Source: Ooceraea biroi (taxonomy: Eukaryota > Arthropoda > Insecta > Hymenoptera > Formicidae). From it: DNA of 64,000 nt. The notes under the pieces were generated by a model. That model saw only the letters and a list, made by a program, of their open reading frames with translations, was not told the origin of the DNA and did no database searches. A program made the translations under genes and the position numbers. The stretch spans positions 12,052,601 to 12,116,600 of the forward strand of contig NC_039517.1 in the NCBI RefSeq assembly GCF_003672135.1, written 5' to 3'. Below are positions 33,341 through 45,310 of the stretch, piece after piece. Numbering within the stretch: the stretch's first letter is position 1; each line of letters starts with the position of its first letter.

Positions 33341-34974
33341 TTGTTTTTTGATTATTTTGATCAGCTGTTAAACGTCCAATTTGAAAATGATCCGGCTGTC
33401 GAAAACTTAGAAGTATATACGGCGGAACCTTTAATCGACGAACCGACGGCGTTAGAAACTAAAAACGCAATTAAAAGACTCAAAAATTACAAAGCTCCGG
33501 GTATAGATTTGATTCCGGCAGAACTATTAAAATTGGGGGGAAATAAGTTAACGAACGAAATTCATAAATTAGTTAAAATTATTTGGAATAAAGAAGAGCT
33601 GCCGGAACAATGGACAGAATCGTTGATAGTTCCGATTTTTAAAAAGGGGGACAAAATGAATTGCAATAATTATCGTGGAATTTCTCTTTTATCAACTTGT
33701 TATAAGGTTTTGTCGAACATTTTACTCACGAGATTGACATCATACGCGGAAGATATAATCGGGGATCATCAATGCGGATTTAAGAGAAATAGGTCAACTT
33801 CGAATCAGATTTTTACTCTTCGACAAATTTTAGAGAAAAAATGGGAATTTGGTCAACCAGTCCATCAATTGTATGTAGATTTTAAAAAAGCATACGATTC
33901 AATTAACAGAGCGACACTGTTTAAAATTCTGGCCTATATAGGGGTACCCAAAAATTTAAATAGTTTAATTCAGGCTTGTTTAAAAGAGACAAAGGGTAGA
34001 GTAAAAGTCGGTAACAAAATCTCAAACACTTTTGATATTCATAGTGGGCTAAAACAAGGCGATGCATTATCCCCTCTTTTATTTAATTTAGTTTTAGAAT
34101 ATGCAATTAGAGAAGTACAGAAGAGTGGGTATGGCCTGCAGTTGAACGGTAAAACTCAAGTTTAACATATGCGGATGATACTGCGTGGCTAGGCGACGAT
34201 AAGGAAACGATTATAAGAAATGCGGAATTATTGATAGATTATGCTAAATATCTCGGTTTACAGGTTAGTGTGGAAAAGACCAAATACATGGTAACTAGTA
34301 GGGATCAGGATAACGATAATTTACAGGTTCGCGATAATATATTCGAAAGAGTAGACAATTTTAAATACTTGGGAACGATTATTAATCAGGGAAACGATAC
34401 TGGGGTAGAACTTAAGAAAAGAATCAACGCGGGAAATGCAGCCTTTTATTCGGTCCGTAAATTACTTGAGTCGCGGTTATTATCTAGACGTTTAAAACTT
34501 AGAATATATCGAACCATTATTCTCCCGATAGCTTTGTACGGAAGTGAATCGTGGGCACTTACTTTACAAAGTGAAAAGAAATTTAGGGTTTTCGAGAATA
34601 AGGTATTACGGAAAATTTTCGGGGCGAAACGCAATGAGGAAACGGGGAAATGGCGGAGGCTACACAACGTTGAGCTGCATAAACTTCATGATAGTCCGGA
34701 TATAATTAATGTAATTAAATCGCGCAGATTAAGGTGGGCGGGTCATGTCGCGCGTATGGAAAAGGATAGAACTGCGTATAAAATTATGACGGGTAGACCA
34801 AATGGCAAGAGACCGTTAGGTAGACCAAGACGTAGATGGGTAGACAATATTCAGTCGGATCTCAATGATATAGGCGCCGAGAGTGGGGATTGGGAGGCAG
34901 TAGCTCAGGACAGGGATCGATGGCGAACTTTGGTAATTGCAGCTATGAACTTTCGAGTTTTTAATGCCAGCTAA
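33341..34974 (+). pseudogene. Non-LTR retrotransposon reverse transcriptase, 5'-truncated, one frameshift
   Basis: Begins inside the pre-RT region without any endonuclease domain. Reverse-transcriptase motifs in order: KAPGIDLIPAELLK, NYRGISLLSTCYKVLSNIL, YVDFKKAYDSINR (first Asp), SGLKQGDALSPLLFNLVLEY, then LTYADDTAW (catalytic YADD) just after a one-base shift at 34160-34170. The C-terminal part has YGSESWALTLQSEKKFRVFE, RRLRWAGHVARM and GRPRRRWVDNIQSDL, a thumb and tail known from many arthropod non-LTR elements. The stop is followed by a (TAA)n tail. It would prime reverse transcription at a nicked target. 5' truncation is typical; the clade (RTE- or jockey-like) is not settled. Confidence 0.88.
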
Positions 34975-34988
34975 TAATAATAATAATG
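34969..34988 (+). repeat. (TAA)n tail of the retrotransposon
   Basis: About five TAA units directly after the RT stop codon, the expected 3' simple tail. Confidence 0.8.
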
Positions 34989-35157
34989 TATAACATACGA
35001 TTCCGACAAATTTCTTATCTAGAGACGCTCCTGAGAAAACAGTATCACACACGCGATCTGTCCGTGCTTGAAGGAGCAGCGGGGGGATAGTAGGCGTCGC
35101 CTCAGAAATCGGGCCAAAATATACATCTAATTCCGAGCACTACGATACTCGATTCCA

Positions 35158-35249
35158 TTTGGTAGCATACGGTAGTATTTTGTGTCACTCTCGCTCGACT
35201 CAACTTGTCCGAGCGAGAGTGACACAAAATGCTACCGTATGCTATCAAA
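35158..35249. repeat. Hairpin repeat
   Basis: Arms 35158-35197 and 35210-35249, with ATTTTGTGTCACTCTCGCTC and complement, 12-base loop. The left arm has one extra base. Resembles a minimal MITE. Confidence 0.85.
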
Positions 35250-35290
35250 TGCGCGGAATCTGTGTATGTATTCATAAAAGTACGACTTAC

Positions 35291-35803
35291 CTTCTTCTCT
35301 GTATCGTACGGCATACCAGCCATCTGAATTTTGTTCCGCGGCATCCCACTGGCTTTTAGGGGGGACGTCTGAGTTGCCGCCGTCACCGTCACCGTCACCA
35401 TCGTCATCGTCGTTGTCGTTGCAGTCGCCACCTCCTCCGTCGCAGTCGTCTCCGTCTTCGTCGTGATCGGCGTCGTCTTCGTCGTGATCGACGTCGTCTC
35501 CGTCGCGGTCGTCGCTGTCTTCGTCGCGATCATCACCGTCTCTGTCGCGGTCATCGCCGCCTCCGTCGCGGTCGTTGCCGTCTCTGTCGCGGTCGTCGTT
35601 GTCGTGCAGCTTTTTCTGCTGCTTTTGGCTGCAACAAAAATTGAAATAAAAATAAATAATCTCATTTAGATAGGAAAAAGGAAAAAAAATAAAAGTCGTG
35701 AAAGAGAAAGAAAAGTGAATCGGACTGCAGTCATACTTACATCTTGCCATTGTGGAAGGTCAGCTCGAACTAAGGATTGGTCGGCGCTGCTAGAAACAGG
35801 CAT
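35291..35803 (-). CDS. Putative spliced gene with a GAC/GTC trinucleotide-rich exon
   Basis: Minus strand. Exon 35741-35803 starts MPVSSSADQSLVRADLPQWQ and ends at a GTAAGT donor. The next exon (35291-35628) follows TTTTGTTGCAG and consists largely of GAC/GTC triplets, ending SDGWYAVRYREE at a GTAAGT donor. Two of three frames are open through the repeat, one Asp-rich and one Thr-rich, but the phase-0 junction from the first exon leads into the third frame, which stops. The model is therefore uncertain: either the gene is broken, or the first exon is wrong. I do not recognise the product. Confidence 0.25.
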
Positions 35804-36511
35804 GGTCGCGCCTCGCGTTGCGCAGAGATGCCAATTTGCAGCCGCGGCCCAACGGCTCACCGTAGGAGAGGGCGACGCACACAAGCGAAAACCGCGTACG
35901 TGTGCGCTACTACCCGATTTCTTTCACTCATGCTAACGCGCACAGCTTCTATCAATAACTGAGGCTTTGTTGACACAACATGATTTCGACGATTCCGCGC
36001 GGTCTGTCAGATGTATATAATCTTTGTTGACGTATCATTTTTCTCACAAGATCGCAGGAACACCGCAAGGCGGTCGTGGCTATTTCGTATAATGTAATAT
36101 AATATTAATATAATATATTTTAATTCTCTTATAATGTGTTGCGATGGTATTAATGAATTAATAACATTAATGTCATTACAATTATATTACATTTAACATG
36201 TAATTATATTACATGTAATTTTATTACATGTTTCATGTAATGTAATTGTAATGATATGAATGTTATTAATTCATTGGGAATGGGTTTAGTTTTAATTAAA
36301 TAAATGACATAATGTAAAATATTATTATGCATTACAATTTATTGTTGTGTTGCATATTTTCCAATCCGACCGAATCATGAATTACTTTAAAGTATACGCA
36401 ACAGATAATAACAATTGAAATTTACGTTTCATGATATAACTGATATATGAAACACAATATTACCCTTGGCCCTTATTAGCCCTTAGGTAAATTGTTTAAA
36501 AAAGGAAGAAA
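35804..36511. other. Non-coding; AT-rich with a TAATGTAAT palindrome
   Basis: 36150-36290 contains AATGAATTAATAACATTAAT mirrored at 36255-36280, with ATTACATGTAAT words between. No gene. Confidence 0.5.
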
Positions 36512-37310
36512 TTAGAAATTGCATTACTTACAGACAGAAAGCAACATAAATAAAAATTACATAAAACAATTAGAAAGAAGCACACAGCAAACAGTAAGAG
36601 TGGCAACCATGATCTTCGAGCAAAGCTGACAATACTATGTGTTGTTCAAAATACCGCTGACTGGTCAAAGCAAACAGATGTTATGTATTTTTAAAAATAG
36701 CGTCATATGTACAAGGCAAGTTATCTGTAATAGCGTTATCATATCGTTTTATATAGAACATTTCAGCTATTTCTCTCTTTTTAATATGATTTTCTTGATG
36801 AATAATTTTCATGTTATACCAGTAAAACTCATGGTTGCAACATGTATGCTTACTTACGACGAAGTGATTATCTACATGCTGTCAGATATATATGTTCCTT
36901 GATACGCGTTTCTAAATGCCTCTTCATCTGTCCAATGTAACATGAATTACAATACTGTAAATTCAGTAAACAACTCCCGTTCTTCGCTTATTCGTTAGCA
37001 TATTTTTCCTCTTTTTATAATACAATCCACTTCTTTCGGTATAGTTAAAAGAAACCGTTTTTCTTTATGTTCTTCCTGACATTTTTAACATATGTACTTG
37101 TAAAAAGATACAGATAACTTGCTTTGTATATATGACGCTATTTAGAAAAACAACATCTGTTTAGACCAGTCATCAGTATTTTTAACAACACAGTATTGTC
37201 AGCTTTGCTCGAGAATGTCACTCTTACTGTTCGCTGTGTGTTTCTACTTAATTCTTTTATGTAATTTTTATTTATGTTGGTTACTTTATGTCAGTAATAC
37301 TATTTTATAA
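36512..37310. mobile_element. Foldback element, 0.8 kb
   Basis: Arms 36520-36740 and 37095-37305 are imperfect mirrors, for example CATAAATAAAAATTACATAA and GCAAAGCTGACAATAC with complements. AT-rich centre, no coding motif. Confidence 0.7.
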
Positions 37311-38085
37311 TTGCTTCCTATTTTTTCGTAACTTTCGAAAAAATTTTTCGTAACAGACATAAAATATTACTTTCAGAAAGCGATGTTTTGCTGCAATTTA
37401 CAAAATCACACTTCATAATTACCAAAAAAAGTAGAAACGTTATGACGACGATTGATTTGTAATGTATTGCCAGTTATCTCAACAAACATATTGGACTTAT
37501 TATTGTATGTACTGGAGAAAGATGTTATTGAATAATTTTTAAATTCATTGTTATTCTTACATTTAATGGAACTTACCGTAGTCGTTAATAAAATTCAATG
37601 TAGACATACTGTGACATGTAAAAATAACAATGGAAACATTATTTAAAACGTGTTCTGGAAATTTATATATATAAACAATTTTTTTCTATGAAATGTGAAA
37701 TATATGACATAATAAATATACACAGAAACATATGAAATATCTCATTGCTCAAGCAATATTTGTTTGAAAATAAGTTATAATGCGGAAGCAGTGAGCCGCG
37801 AAGCCAGCTGATTCGCGCAAACATATATATGCATATGTGTGCTGATACGAAGTGCGGCTATACATACTCGCAGTCACGCAGGTCAGGTAATTCACACATG
37901 CGCTGATGCGAGCTCCGACTAGCGCTCGCGAAACAAAATAGCGCTACATAACTCGACCGTTGAGATACTCGAGCGTTGCACGCTACACTCATTGCAGCGC
38001 GGAAGAAATTGTACTTTGTGTATTTACATAGAGTGAAGTAAGGTGTGTAAGGATTGAAGTAAGGTGAAGTGTGTACGTGCATATC
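37311..38085 (+). promoter_or_regulatory. Upstream region of the Mutator-YqaJ-Ulp1 gene
   Basis: No other gene. The last 300 bp change to mixed composition with several CGCG-containing words, in contrast with AT-rich surroundings. I cannot identify a TATA box or initiator with confidence. Confidence 0.3.
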
Positions 38086-38162
38086 ATGCCACACAAAGGT
38101 ACTAAAAAATCGTTGCCCTTCTCTATTCGGAGACTTTCCCGCAAGAAAACATGTATGAAACG

Positions 38163-38881
38163 GTAAGTCATTATTAATAATCCTACGTTTTTTTTTATCT
38201 CTTACATTTATTACACATTTCTATATTTGAAAGCTTCTACACCTGATTTCTAATTATTGCATTTGATTATCATATACAGATAGATCGATGGATTGATTAA
38301 ATTTATAGTCATTTACTTAGCTGCAGTAGCTACTACGATATAATCTACCTAAATCAAAATACACTCTTATATTGCACTAATTCTATTTTATTGAGCAAAT
38401 AATTCGGGTGAAAAGTAGCAAATATACATTATAATCAATTCTTCTATTTACATATCTTTTTTCAAAAAGGAAGGCAGTCTTTTGTTCATTATTATTTTTA
38501 TGAAATGAATTATACATGTGTATCAATAGTTTTCAGTGTCAGATACCTCGTGGGCTGACATGTACGACAACCAGATGTGATTCATTTCTAATTTCTTATA
38601 AGAAATGTTTCACATCACATGTGTTTTACACTTACATTGTAATTACAAAAATATATAAGAGGTAACAATGTTTCAAAAACATTTTATTCATTCTACTATC
38701 TGTACTATCTGTATATGGTTTTGCACTACGTATTGTATTATACAAGTATTTATGAGAAAAGACTTTGTGTCATACTGCAGACTTTTCAAAATAATCTTAT
38801 ATGAAGAAATGCATAATATGAAATTTATGGTATATTATTTAAATAGGTAACAGAGTAATGAAATATGTTTTTCCTTCTTAG
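38163..38881 (+). other. Intron in the Mutator-YqaJ-Ulp1 gene
   Basis: GTAAGT donor after 38162 and TTCTTAG acceptor; 719 bp, AT-rich, no other feature seen. Confidence 0.6.
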
Positions 38882-39055
38882 GAGACAACTAATGAGGGCA
38901 ATGGAGCTAACATCTAAAGACTCCAGGACTGCAAATCTAGGCAGCAATATTTGGACGACAAGATGGAATCCAAAAGTAGTTCCGCAGTCAAACAGGGATG
39001 TCTGGAGTCAGCGTCAATTATAGGTATATCTACCAGTAATTTGAAACTTAGCGAC

Positions 39056-39300
39056 GATGACAATACTGTTGTCGAAAGTGACCGCCTGGATACAAATTGT
39101 ATCCAGGAAAGCACGCGTGCTGGTCGCTGCGTTGTGAAACCTCGCAGCGATGACAATACTGTTGTTGAAAGTGACCGCCTGGATACAAATTGTATCCAGG
39201 AAAGCACGCGTGCTGGTGGCACTGTGACGCCTCATGAAGATGACAACGATTTGCTTGTCGAAAGTGGCGGTCTGGATACCGCGTATTCAGGAAAACCTGC
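39056..39300 (+). repeat. 93-bp in-frame tandem repeat
   Basis: GATGACAATACTGTTG begins two units at 39056 and 39149; a third, degenerate unit starts near 39237. Each encodes DDNTVVESDRLDTNCIQEST or a variant. Confidence 0.9.
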
Positions 39301-42300
39301 CTGAAGGCCGTCGCATTGTCGACATTTCTTATATGTGGAATGAAATCCACAGAACATTTGATAAGCATGCGCGAGGAATCGAGTGCCAATTTAAAGATTG
39401 GAAACTCATAAATTCTAATCGCCGTGGATTAAGGACGCAGTTGTTCTTCAAATGCCAAATGTGCAATTATGAAGACTACATCTGGTCGGAACCCACGGAA
39501 CCGCATGTATTAGATGTTAATACAGCTGCTGTAGCAGGAACTGTTACAATGGGAATTGGTTACGCCCAGCTGGAAGAATTGTGTGCGGCTGTAAACATTC
39601 CTTGTATGTCCGAAAAGACATACATTAATCGTCGAGAAAGTTTAGTCGACGATTTCCAAAAAACTGCCATGGAAAGCATGAAAATGGCAGGCGAGGTTGA
39701 AAAGCAACTCGCTATAGAAAGGAATGACATTATAAATGGCATTCTATATATAACCGTTGTAGCGGATGGGAGTTGGATGAAGAGGTCGTACGGTTCTGCG
39801 TACGATTCATCTTCCGGCGTCGGTGCCATAATTGGTTACTACACGAGGAAAGTTCATCGGTATCCGAAACAAATATTGCTCGCTATGCGCCATGGCGGAA
39901 GAACGAGGTGTCCAGGTACGAAAGCATAAATGCTACAAAAATTTTGACCGCAACGCAAGCTCGACAAGCATGGAGAGCGATGCTATTGCGGAAGGTTTTA
40001 ACAGTAGCCTGGAAATGCATGGACTGATTTATAAAACAGTTATTGCTGATGACGATAGTAGTGTATATCAGTCCATCATTAATAATGATCCGTACCGCGA
40101 GATGCATGTGATGGTGCGAAAGATTGAATGCACCAATCATTTGCTTCGCAATCTATGCAAAAAGCTGAGAACTATAGCAGAAACGACTCAGCCAAGCATG
40201 CATAGGAGGCGTAATTTTGAACAGTTACGAAATGTTGTGAAAAACAATATTTTGAAAATACGCAAAGAAGTGTTGCGATTAGCCGCTGTGCAAAGAGAAC
40301 GATCGCAACCTCACCATATGAAGGTTACGGACTTGCAAAAAGCCATATTAAATGTCCCTAATCATATTTTCGGTGAGCATAAGCGATGCAAACAACATAA
40401 TATAGACGAAAGCAACTGTAGCAACAAAAATAATTATGTGCCATCTTTGCAGTTCTATGGTCTATATCAAAAAGTTGATAGTGCTGTCAAGTGGCTGAGC
40501 GCTTATTCTGACAGTTTGTTAGTAAATTTAACAAACAATCATACAGAATCGTTCAATTCCTTCATCTGCAAAGAAATTGGTGGAAAACGCATTCATTTTG
40601 GCAGACGAGGTTCATATAATGCCAGAATTGCAGGAAGTGTTGTGCAGTACAACACGCAACAAGTTCTTACACAAGTGCATGACAGCATGCGTAAGAATGT
40701 TCCTCCTGTTGTCGCTAATTTAGAAAGACGACGACAAATCATAGTTGCGCAAGTCAAACAATACAGAGAGGTGGAAGGGAGACAGAAAAGGTTTAAGCGA
40801 GAGGCAGGGCCAGATTCTTATTACGGCCCACAATCGCAAAAACCAGATCTTCCACCTCATGTGTTAGAGCAATTACAGCAAAATCATGTTGAAAGGTTGC
40901 TCGAAAATGCAACAAATCGTGACCAAATTGAATGTCAGACAAGAGGTCAAAGTGATCGTGAATTGTGGCAATCATTGAGACGCGAAATGTTGACGGCATC
41001 CAATTTTGGAATCGTATGTCGCATGAGACCAACAACGTCTTGCGCAGCGACAGTGAAAAGCATTTTGTTTCCTCCCTCCATCGAAACCGTTGCCATGAAA
41101 TATGTACGCGAGATGGAGGACGTCGCAAAGAAATAGATTACTGCAAAGTTAAACAAGGACATTAGACCATGTGGATTGTTCATTGATGAAGAAAATCCAT
41201 GCTTGGGCGCTTCTCCTGACGGTCTTATTGATGAAGACGGTCTCCTGGAGATTAAATGTCCTTTGTCAGCTGAAAATTTGACAACTGATGAGGTTGTACA
41301 GAAATTGCCTCAATTGAAGACCGTGTTTGACAAAAAGAATCCTGATGAAATGAATCAGAAACATCGATTCTTTTACCAGGTTCAAGGTCAATTAAATATC
41401 ACACGGCGAGATTATTGCATCTTTGTTGTGTGGACGCCTAAAAGCTTTAAAATAGTGCGTGTCAGCAGAGATGAAAGTTTTTGGAAAAATCAAATGCTAC
41501 CTTTGCTAATACGTTTCTATAATGAAAGCATGCTGCCGGAGATATTGGACAGTCGCCACAATAGGCACTTGCCAATAAGAAATCCGCAGTACATACTTGA
41601 AGCTAAAGAACGTAAAGATGCATGTAAAAGGACAAAAAGTTCAGTAGTTGATCGAAAAATCTTCTTGAAAGATGAAACTGCTGAACAGATTAGTTCAGTA
41701 ACACCATCTGCTGTTTCTCAGTGTGAGGAGCAAGAAGATGATTGCATCATTATCAGTTATTCGAACAACGGAGAATTAACTGAAGAAGATGCAAGAAGAA
41801 TGAAAAACACTCTCGACGATACGATTGTTCCTTTCTCTTTGCTGGAGCAGAATATTTTACCTCTGCACAGCAAAGTGACTGATGAATCTTTAGATGCATT
41901 TTTACGCATCGTCAGAGAGACGTCTCCTTTCGAGACACAAAGCGTGCAGTACCTGGAATCTCCTCAGCTCATTGACGCTAGTAATAGCGTCATGAGCATT
42001 CAAATAATTGAAGGGAATTGTACCGATCATTGGCGGTGCATTTTCTTTGACGGTTCCAAACTGCATGTGTATGACAGCATACCCGGCTGTACATACCATA
42101 AATTAGCAGCAAAGGAAAAAGATTATATTCGCAAACGTTTCCCACAAATAACCGTGAGCGATATGATTTTTGAAAAGGTGCAAACACAACCGGATAGTAC
42201 GAGTTGTGGTATTTATGCTGCCGCCTTTGCTACTGATATAGCGTTGGGAAAAGATCCATGCGAGGAAAAATATTCCAATGACGTGAAGCGCATGAGACGT

Positions 42301-42351
42301 CATTTTCTTACTATTTTGCAAAGTCAGGAACTGACTCTTTTCCCAACATAA

Positions 42352-42930
42352 AAACTGTACAACAAAGCCAGATCAATTCGTGATCTGACATGTACAAGAA
42401 AGCCAGATGCGAAAATTTCTGGCATAAGAAATAAAGCCAGCGATTTCCAATGACGTGAAAACGTCGGCATGAAACGTCATTTTGTTACAATTTAACGAAA
42501 TAACAAACTGACGCTTATTCCGAGTTTAAAAATGTTTATGCGTCATTTTCAAAGGCATCACATACGTGGCATTGACTTTATGTCATAAATGTATGGTAAT
42601 ACATTATTGCTCGATGAGTGCGTTATTCAAACGAACGCTTCTTGCAAATAAATGCATTACTGCTCACATGCCTCGTATGAGCAATCGGAGAGACGAAACA
42701 ATATATTGGTTGCGTTCTTACGGGAATGGGCGTTGGAGGGGCCCATTCTATTTCACTAAATTTATAAATATTTTAGATATGCCTAAAGGATATGTAATTT
42801 GTATTAAACATATATATATGTATAGAATATAAAATATATAAAATACTTGCAAAGAAAAGAGTAAGAAAAAAAGCAATGTTTTACTTTAGAAAAAAATTCT
42901 GAACTAGTGCAGCAATAAAAAACGGACCTA
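42352..42930. other. 3' flank of the Mutator-type gene
   Basis: No gene. Contains the presumed 3' UTR; GCCAGAT repeats near 42367-42410. Confidence 0.4.
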
Positions 42931-43283
42931 CTGATTCGGTTTAGCAGCGCCCAGTATTTTGAACAAAATACTTGCAATGAAATATTTATTTGTATGAAAG
43001 TATGTATTCGCATAAAAATATCTGCGTCATTATCATTTCCTTCATTTCTTTTAATAAAATCTTTTATTGATTTAAAATACTGATTGTCCGCATCTTCAAG
43101 AATTTTTGAAAGTTATCTGAAACATATTTATAATCACGTTTAGTTATAAGTAGAATGTTTAATTTTCTATAGATTTACATTTTACATATTTTTATAGTTG
43201 GCGTAATTTTTTATCGTCATTCCTTTTATACAGGGAGGCGTATACTTTGGGCGCTTATACTTGGCGCTTTTTTCGTACCTTTT
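42931..43283. repeat. ACTTGGCG-family arm D, right (inverted)
   Basis: Inner end CTGATTCGGTTTAGCAGCGC then CCAGTATTTTG (42931-42961) is the complement of 23105-23130 with two mismatches; outer end TTATACTTGGCGCTTTTTTC then GTACCTTTT mirrors the outer end at 22880-22905. Confidence 0.6.
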
Positions 43284-43329
43284 GTTAAAGAAAATATTAA
43301 AATATTATTTAATTATATTGTTTTTTCAA

Positions 43330-43535
43330 CAGACCAGAACACAAGTCCTGACAAAATAGTTGCATGAACGTTTGGCGAACACATAGAGCAAGTACATTTG
43401 AATTTGTCAACTTTTAAATTTTTGCAAACACAGGAAGAGACGGCGATTTCAAGAAGAATAAACGCACTCATGGAAAAGGTCAACAGACAAACGGAACGAG
43501 AACGCTCGTTACAAATGCTGTATGTTCAGTTATAA
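43330..43535 (+). pseudogene. C-terminal exon fragment of a coiled-coil protein
   Basis: Open frame from about 43371 to a stop at 43533, reading FGEHIEQVHLNLSTFKFLQT and ISRRINALMEKVNRQTERER. Such helical tails follow DNA-binding domains in transposon companion proteins (MADF or Myb/SANT type); that link is weak. No upstream exon seen. Confidence 0.25.
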
Positions 43536-44039
43536 GACCAGTTGCATCAGTGTTGATAATATATTATCTAAATATACCATAATGTTTGTTGAATATTATA
43601 TAGCAAGCTTTATTGCAACATGTATTGTTTTCCAGACTATATTTTTCTAATAAATACTATATTAGTGTCATTTTCAGATTTATTTAGTTTATATCTTTAT
43701 ATGCTCCCATCACATTTATTCAAAATCGACGGAGATTGCGTTATTAAAAGTAATTCGAAGTATTTGCCACATTCACAATCATTTTATTAACTTATGTAAT
43801 CTGGCTCTAGATTTCAATATAAATATTGTAGCGATGTTTCGGTGAATTTAGTTTTATGTTTTATAAAGGTCCTATAAAATTCTCATATACGAGAAGCTAC
43901 AAAATAATGATTGTATGAAACAAAAATGTTATTGCAATGTGCATATGCAGATTTGATATATATTGTATTGGAATTACCTTTTTTAAAAAAAGTAAGTTTG
44001 TTGTGATATACATCACTAAACGATATGTAATTTTTATAT

Positions 44040-44080
<41 letters not shown>

Positions 44081-44936
44081 AAATGAATACATTCTACAAA
44101 ATAAAATTTTCTCGTTATTATATGAAATAAAAATAAATATCAACAATCAACAAATATGTTGAAAATTTATTATACACGGTACACATAATGTAAAATGTAG
44201 TATACATCTTTTTGCATTAGTCGCATACATCACATTTCTCAATTAGTCTCAGTTTGTATGCACTATAAATATTACATTGAGAAACTATTTTTTATGCATG
44301 GCAATGAGACCATATGGAATCATAGCTATTTTTTCAAATTATCAATATGTAAGAATATAATACCTTTAGCAATCTTAAATATTTTCGTGTGTTACAAATA
44401 TTTTCAGTAAACTTTTAAAATTTTTTTAAAATTACACAAGAAAACAATGCTATTTATAAATTGCGATTATTTACTTTATATTATATAAAAGAAAATTTTT
44501 AAGATATATGATATTTATTATTAGTCTATATATATTTATTTTTATTTTATATAATAACGATAAAATTTTATTTCATAGAATGCATTCATTTATTTATATA
44601 TGTATATACGTTTATACATATGTATACATAAAATATTTGTTTTACATGTATCATTTGTACCTGTTCTACTTTTCGTTGTAACAAAAAGGAAATGACACTG
44701 TGTGCATTACCGCATTTATGGAAATAATGTTGCGAGATTGCCTACAGTCCACTTGACGTTCCAAATGCTTCAGAGTTTTGAAGCATTCAGTTCCCGACAC
44801 ATGTCGGTAATTGTCAAGTCTGTCGGTGGTGTTACTAGCGGACGGTCGCTGTAACGAGAGCTAGTGAAAAAATAGTTCACTAGCAACTCCAGCTTCCCCT
44901 TAACCCGGGCCTTTGGCTATCTGTCTATTAATCTGT
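43536..44936. other. AT-rich non-coding sequence with (AT)n run
   Basis: (AT)n microsatellite at about 44042-44077. No gene recognised. Confidence 0.5.
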
Positions 44937-45132
44937 GCTGTTGGCATATCCGTGTGACTCACACATAACGATCATATGTAGAGGCTCTACATTAGAAAAC
45001 TCTAACTTATCGACCCGACCGTCATGTGTAAGTCACACGGATATACCGACAGCATCTCCGCCGGTCGGTGTACGACGCGATGTAGTGCAAGAAGTTGGAG
45101 AGAGAAAAGATATATTTGCGAGAGAACGAGAA

Positions 45133-45178
<46 letters not shown>

Positions 45179-45300
45179 TGAATGAGAAAGCGAGAGAACG
45201 AGTGAATGAGAGAGCGAGTGAGCGAGAGGGCGAAAGAGCGAGTGAATGAGAGAGTGAGGGCGAATAAACGAGAGAGCGAGAGGGCGATTCGATATATATA
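44937..45300 (-). repeat. Dispersed repeat copy 3 with (GA)n, plus inverted duplicate
   Basis: Blocks GTGTAAGTCACACGGATATA, CATCTCCGCCGGTCGGTGTA and a (GA)n run at 45133-45173 match 15880-16440 inverted. The stretch 44937-44980 repeats the same blocks in opposite orientation, forming a palindrome. It lacks the TTA MITE, giving the empty site. Confidence 0.75.
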
Positions 45301-45310
45301 TATATATATA

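Larger units (their letters stand above)
38086..42351 (+). pseudogene. Mutator-like transposase fused to YqaJ exonuclease and Ulp1-type protease
   Basis: Exon 1 (38086-38162) reads MPHKGTKKSLPFSIRRLSRK to a GTAAGT donor; the intron ends TTCTTAG at 38881. Then: three 31-residue repeats (about 39055-39290); a Mutator-like DDE domain from EGRRIVDISYMWNEI with CQMCNYED zinc-ligand-like cysteines, VVADGSWMKRSYG (Asp), VIADDDSSVYQ (Asp), IECTNHLLRNLCKK and NNHTESFNSFI (Glu); a YqaJ-type nuclease (ELWQSLRREMLTASNFG, then LGASPDGLIDEDGLLEIKCP); and a C48 protease with DHWRC (His), VYDS (Asp) and TSCGIYAAAFA (Cys). One-base shifts at about 39280 and 39845 and a TAG at 41134 break it; from 39845 to 42351 the frame is otherwise continuous. 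Presumably a nuclear self-mobilising enzyme. Confidence 0.82.

Noticed and set aside
35102..35665. 187-codon Thr-rich frame
   Set aside because: Alternative frame of the GAC/GTC triplet tract that runs through a splice donor and a hairpin repeat.
43971..44000. Another ACTTGGCG-family terminus (ATTACCTTTTTTAAAAAAAG)
   Set aside because: Shares the A/T-rich tip with the ends of elements A and D but lacks the motif itself, so it may be chance in AT-rich sequence.
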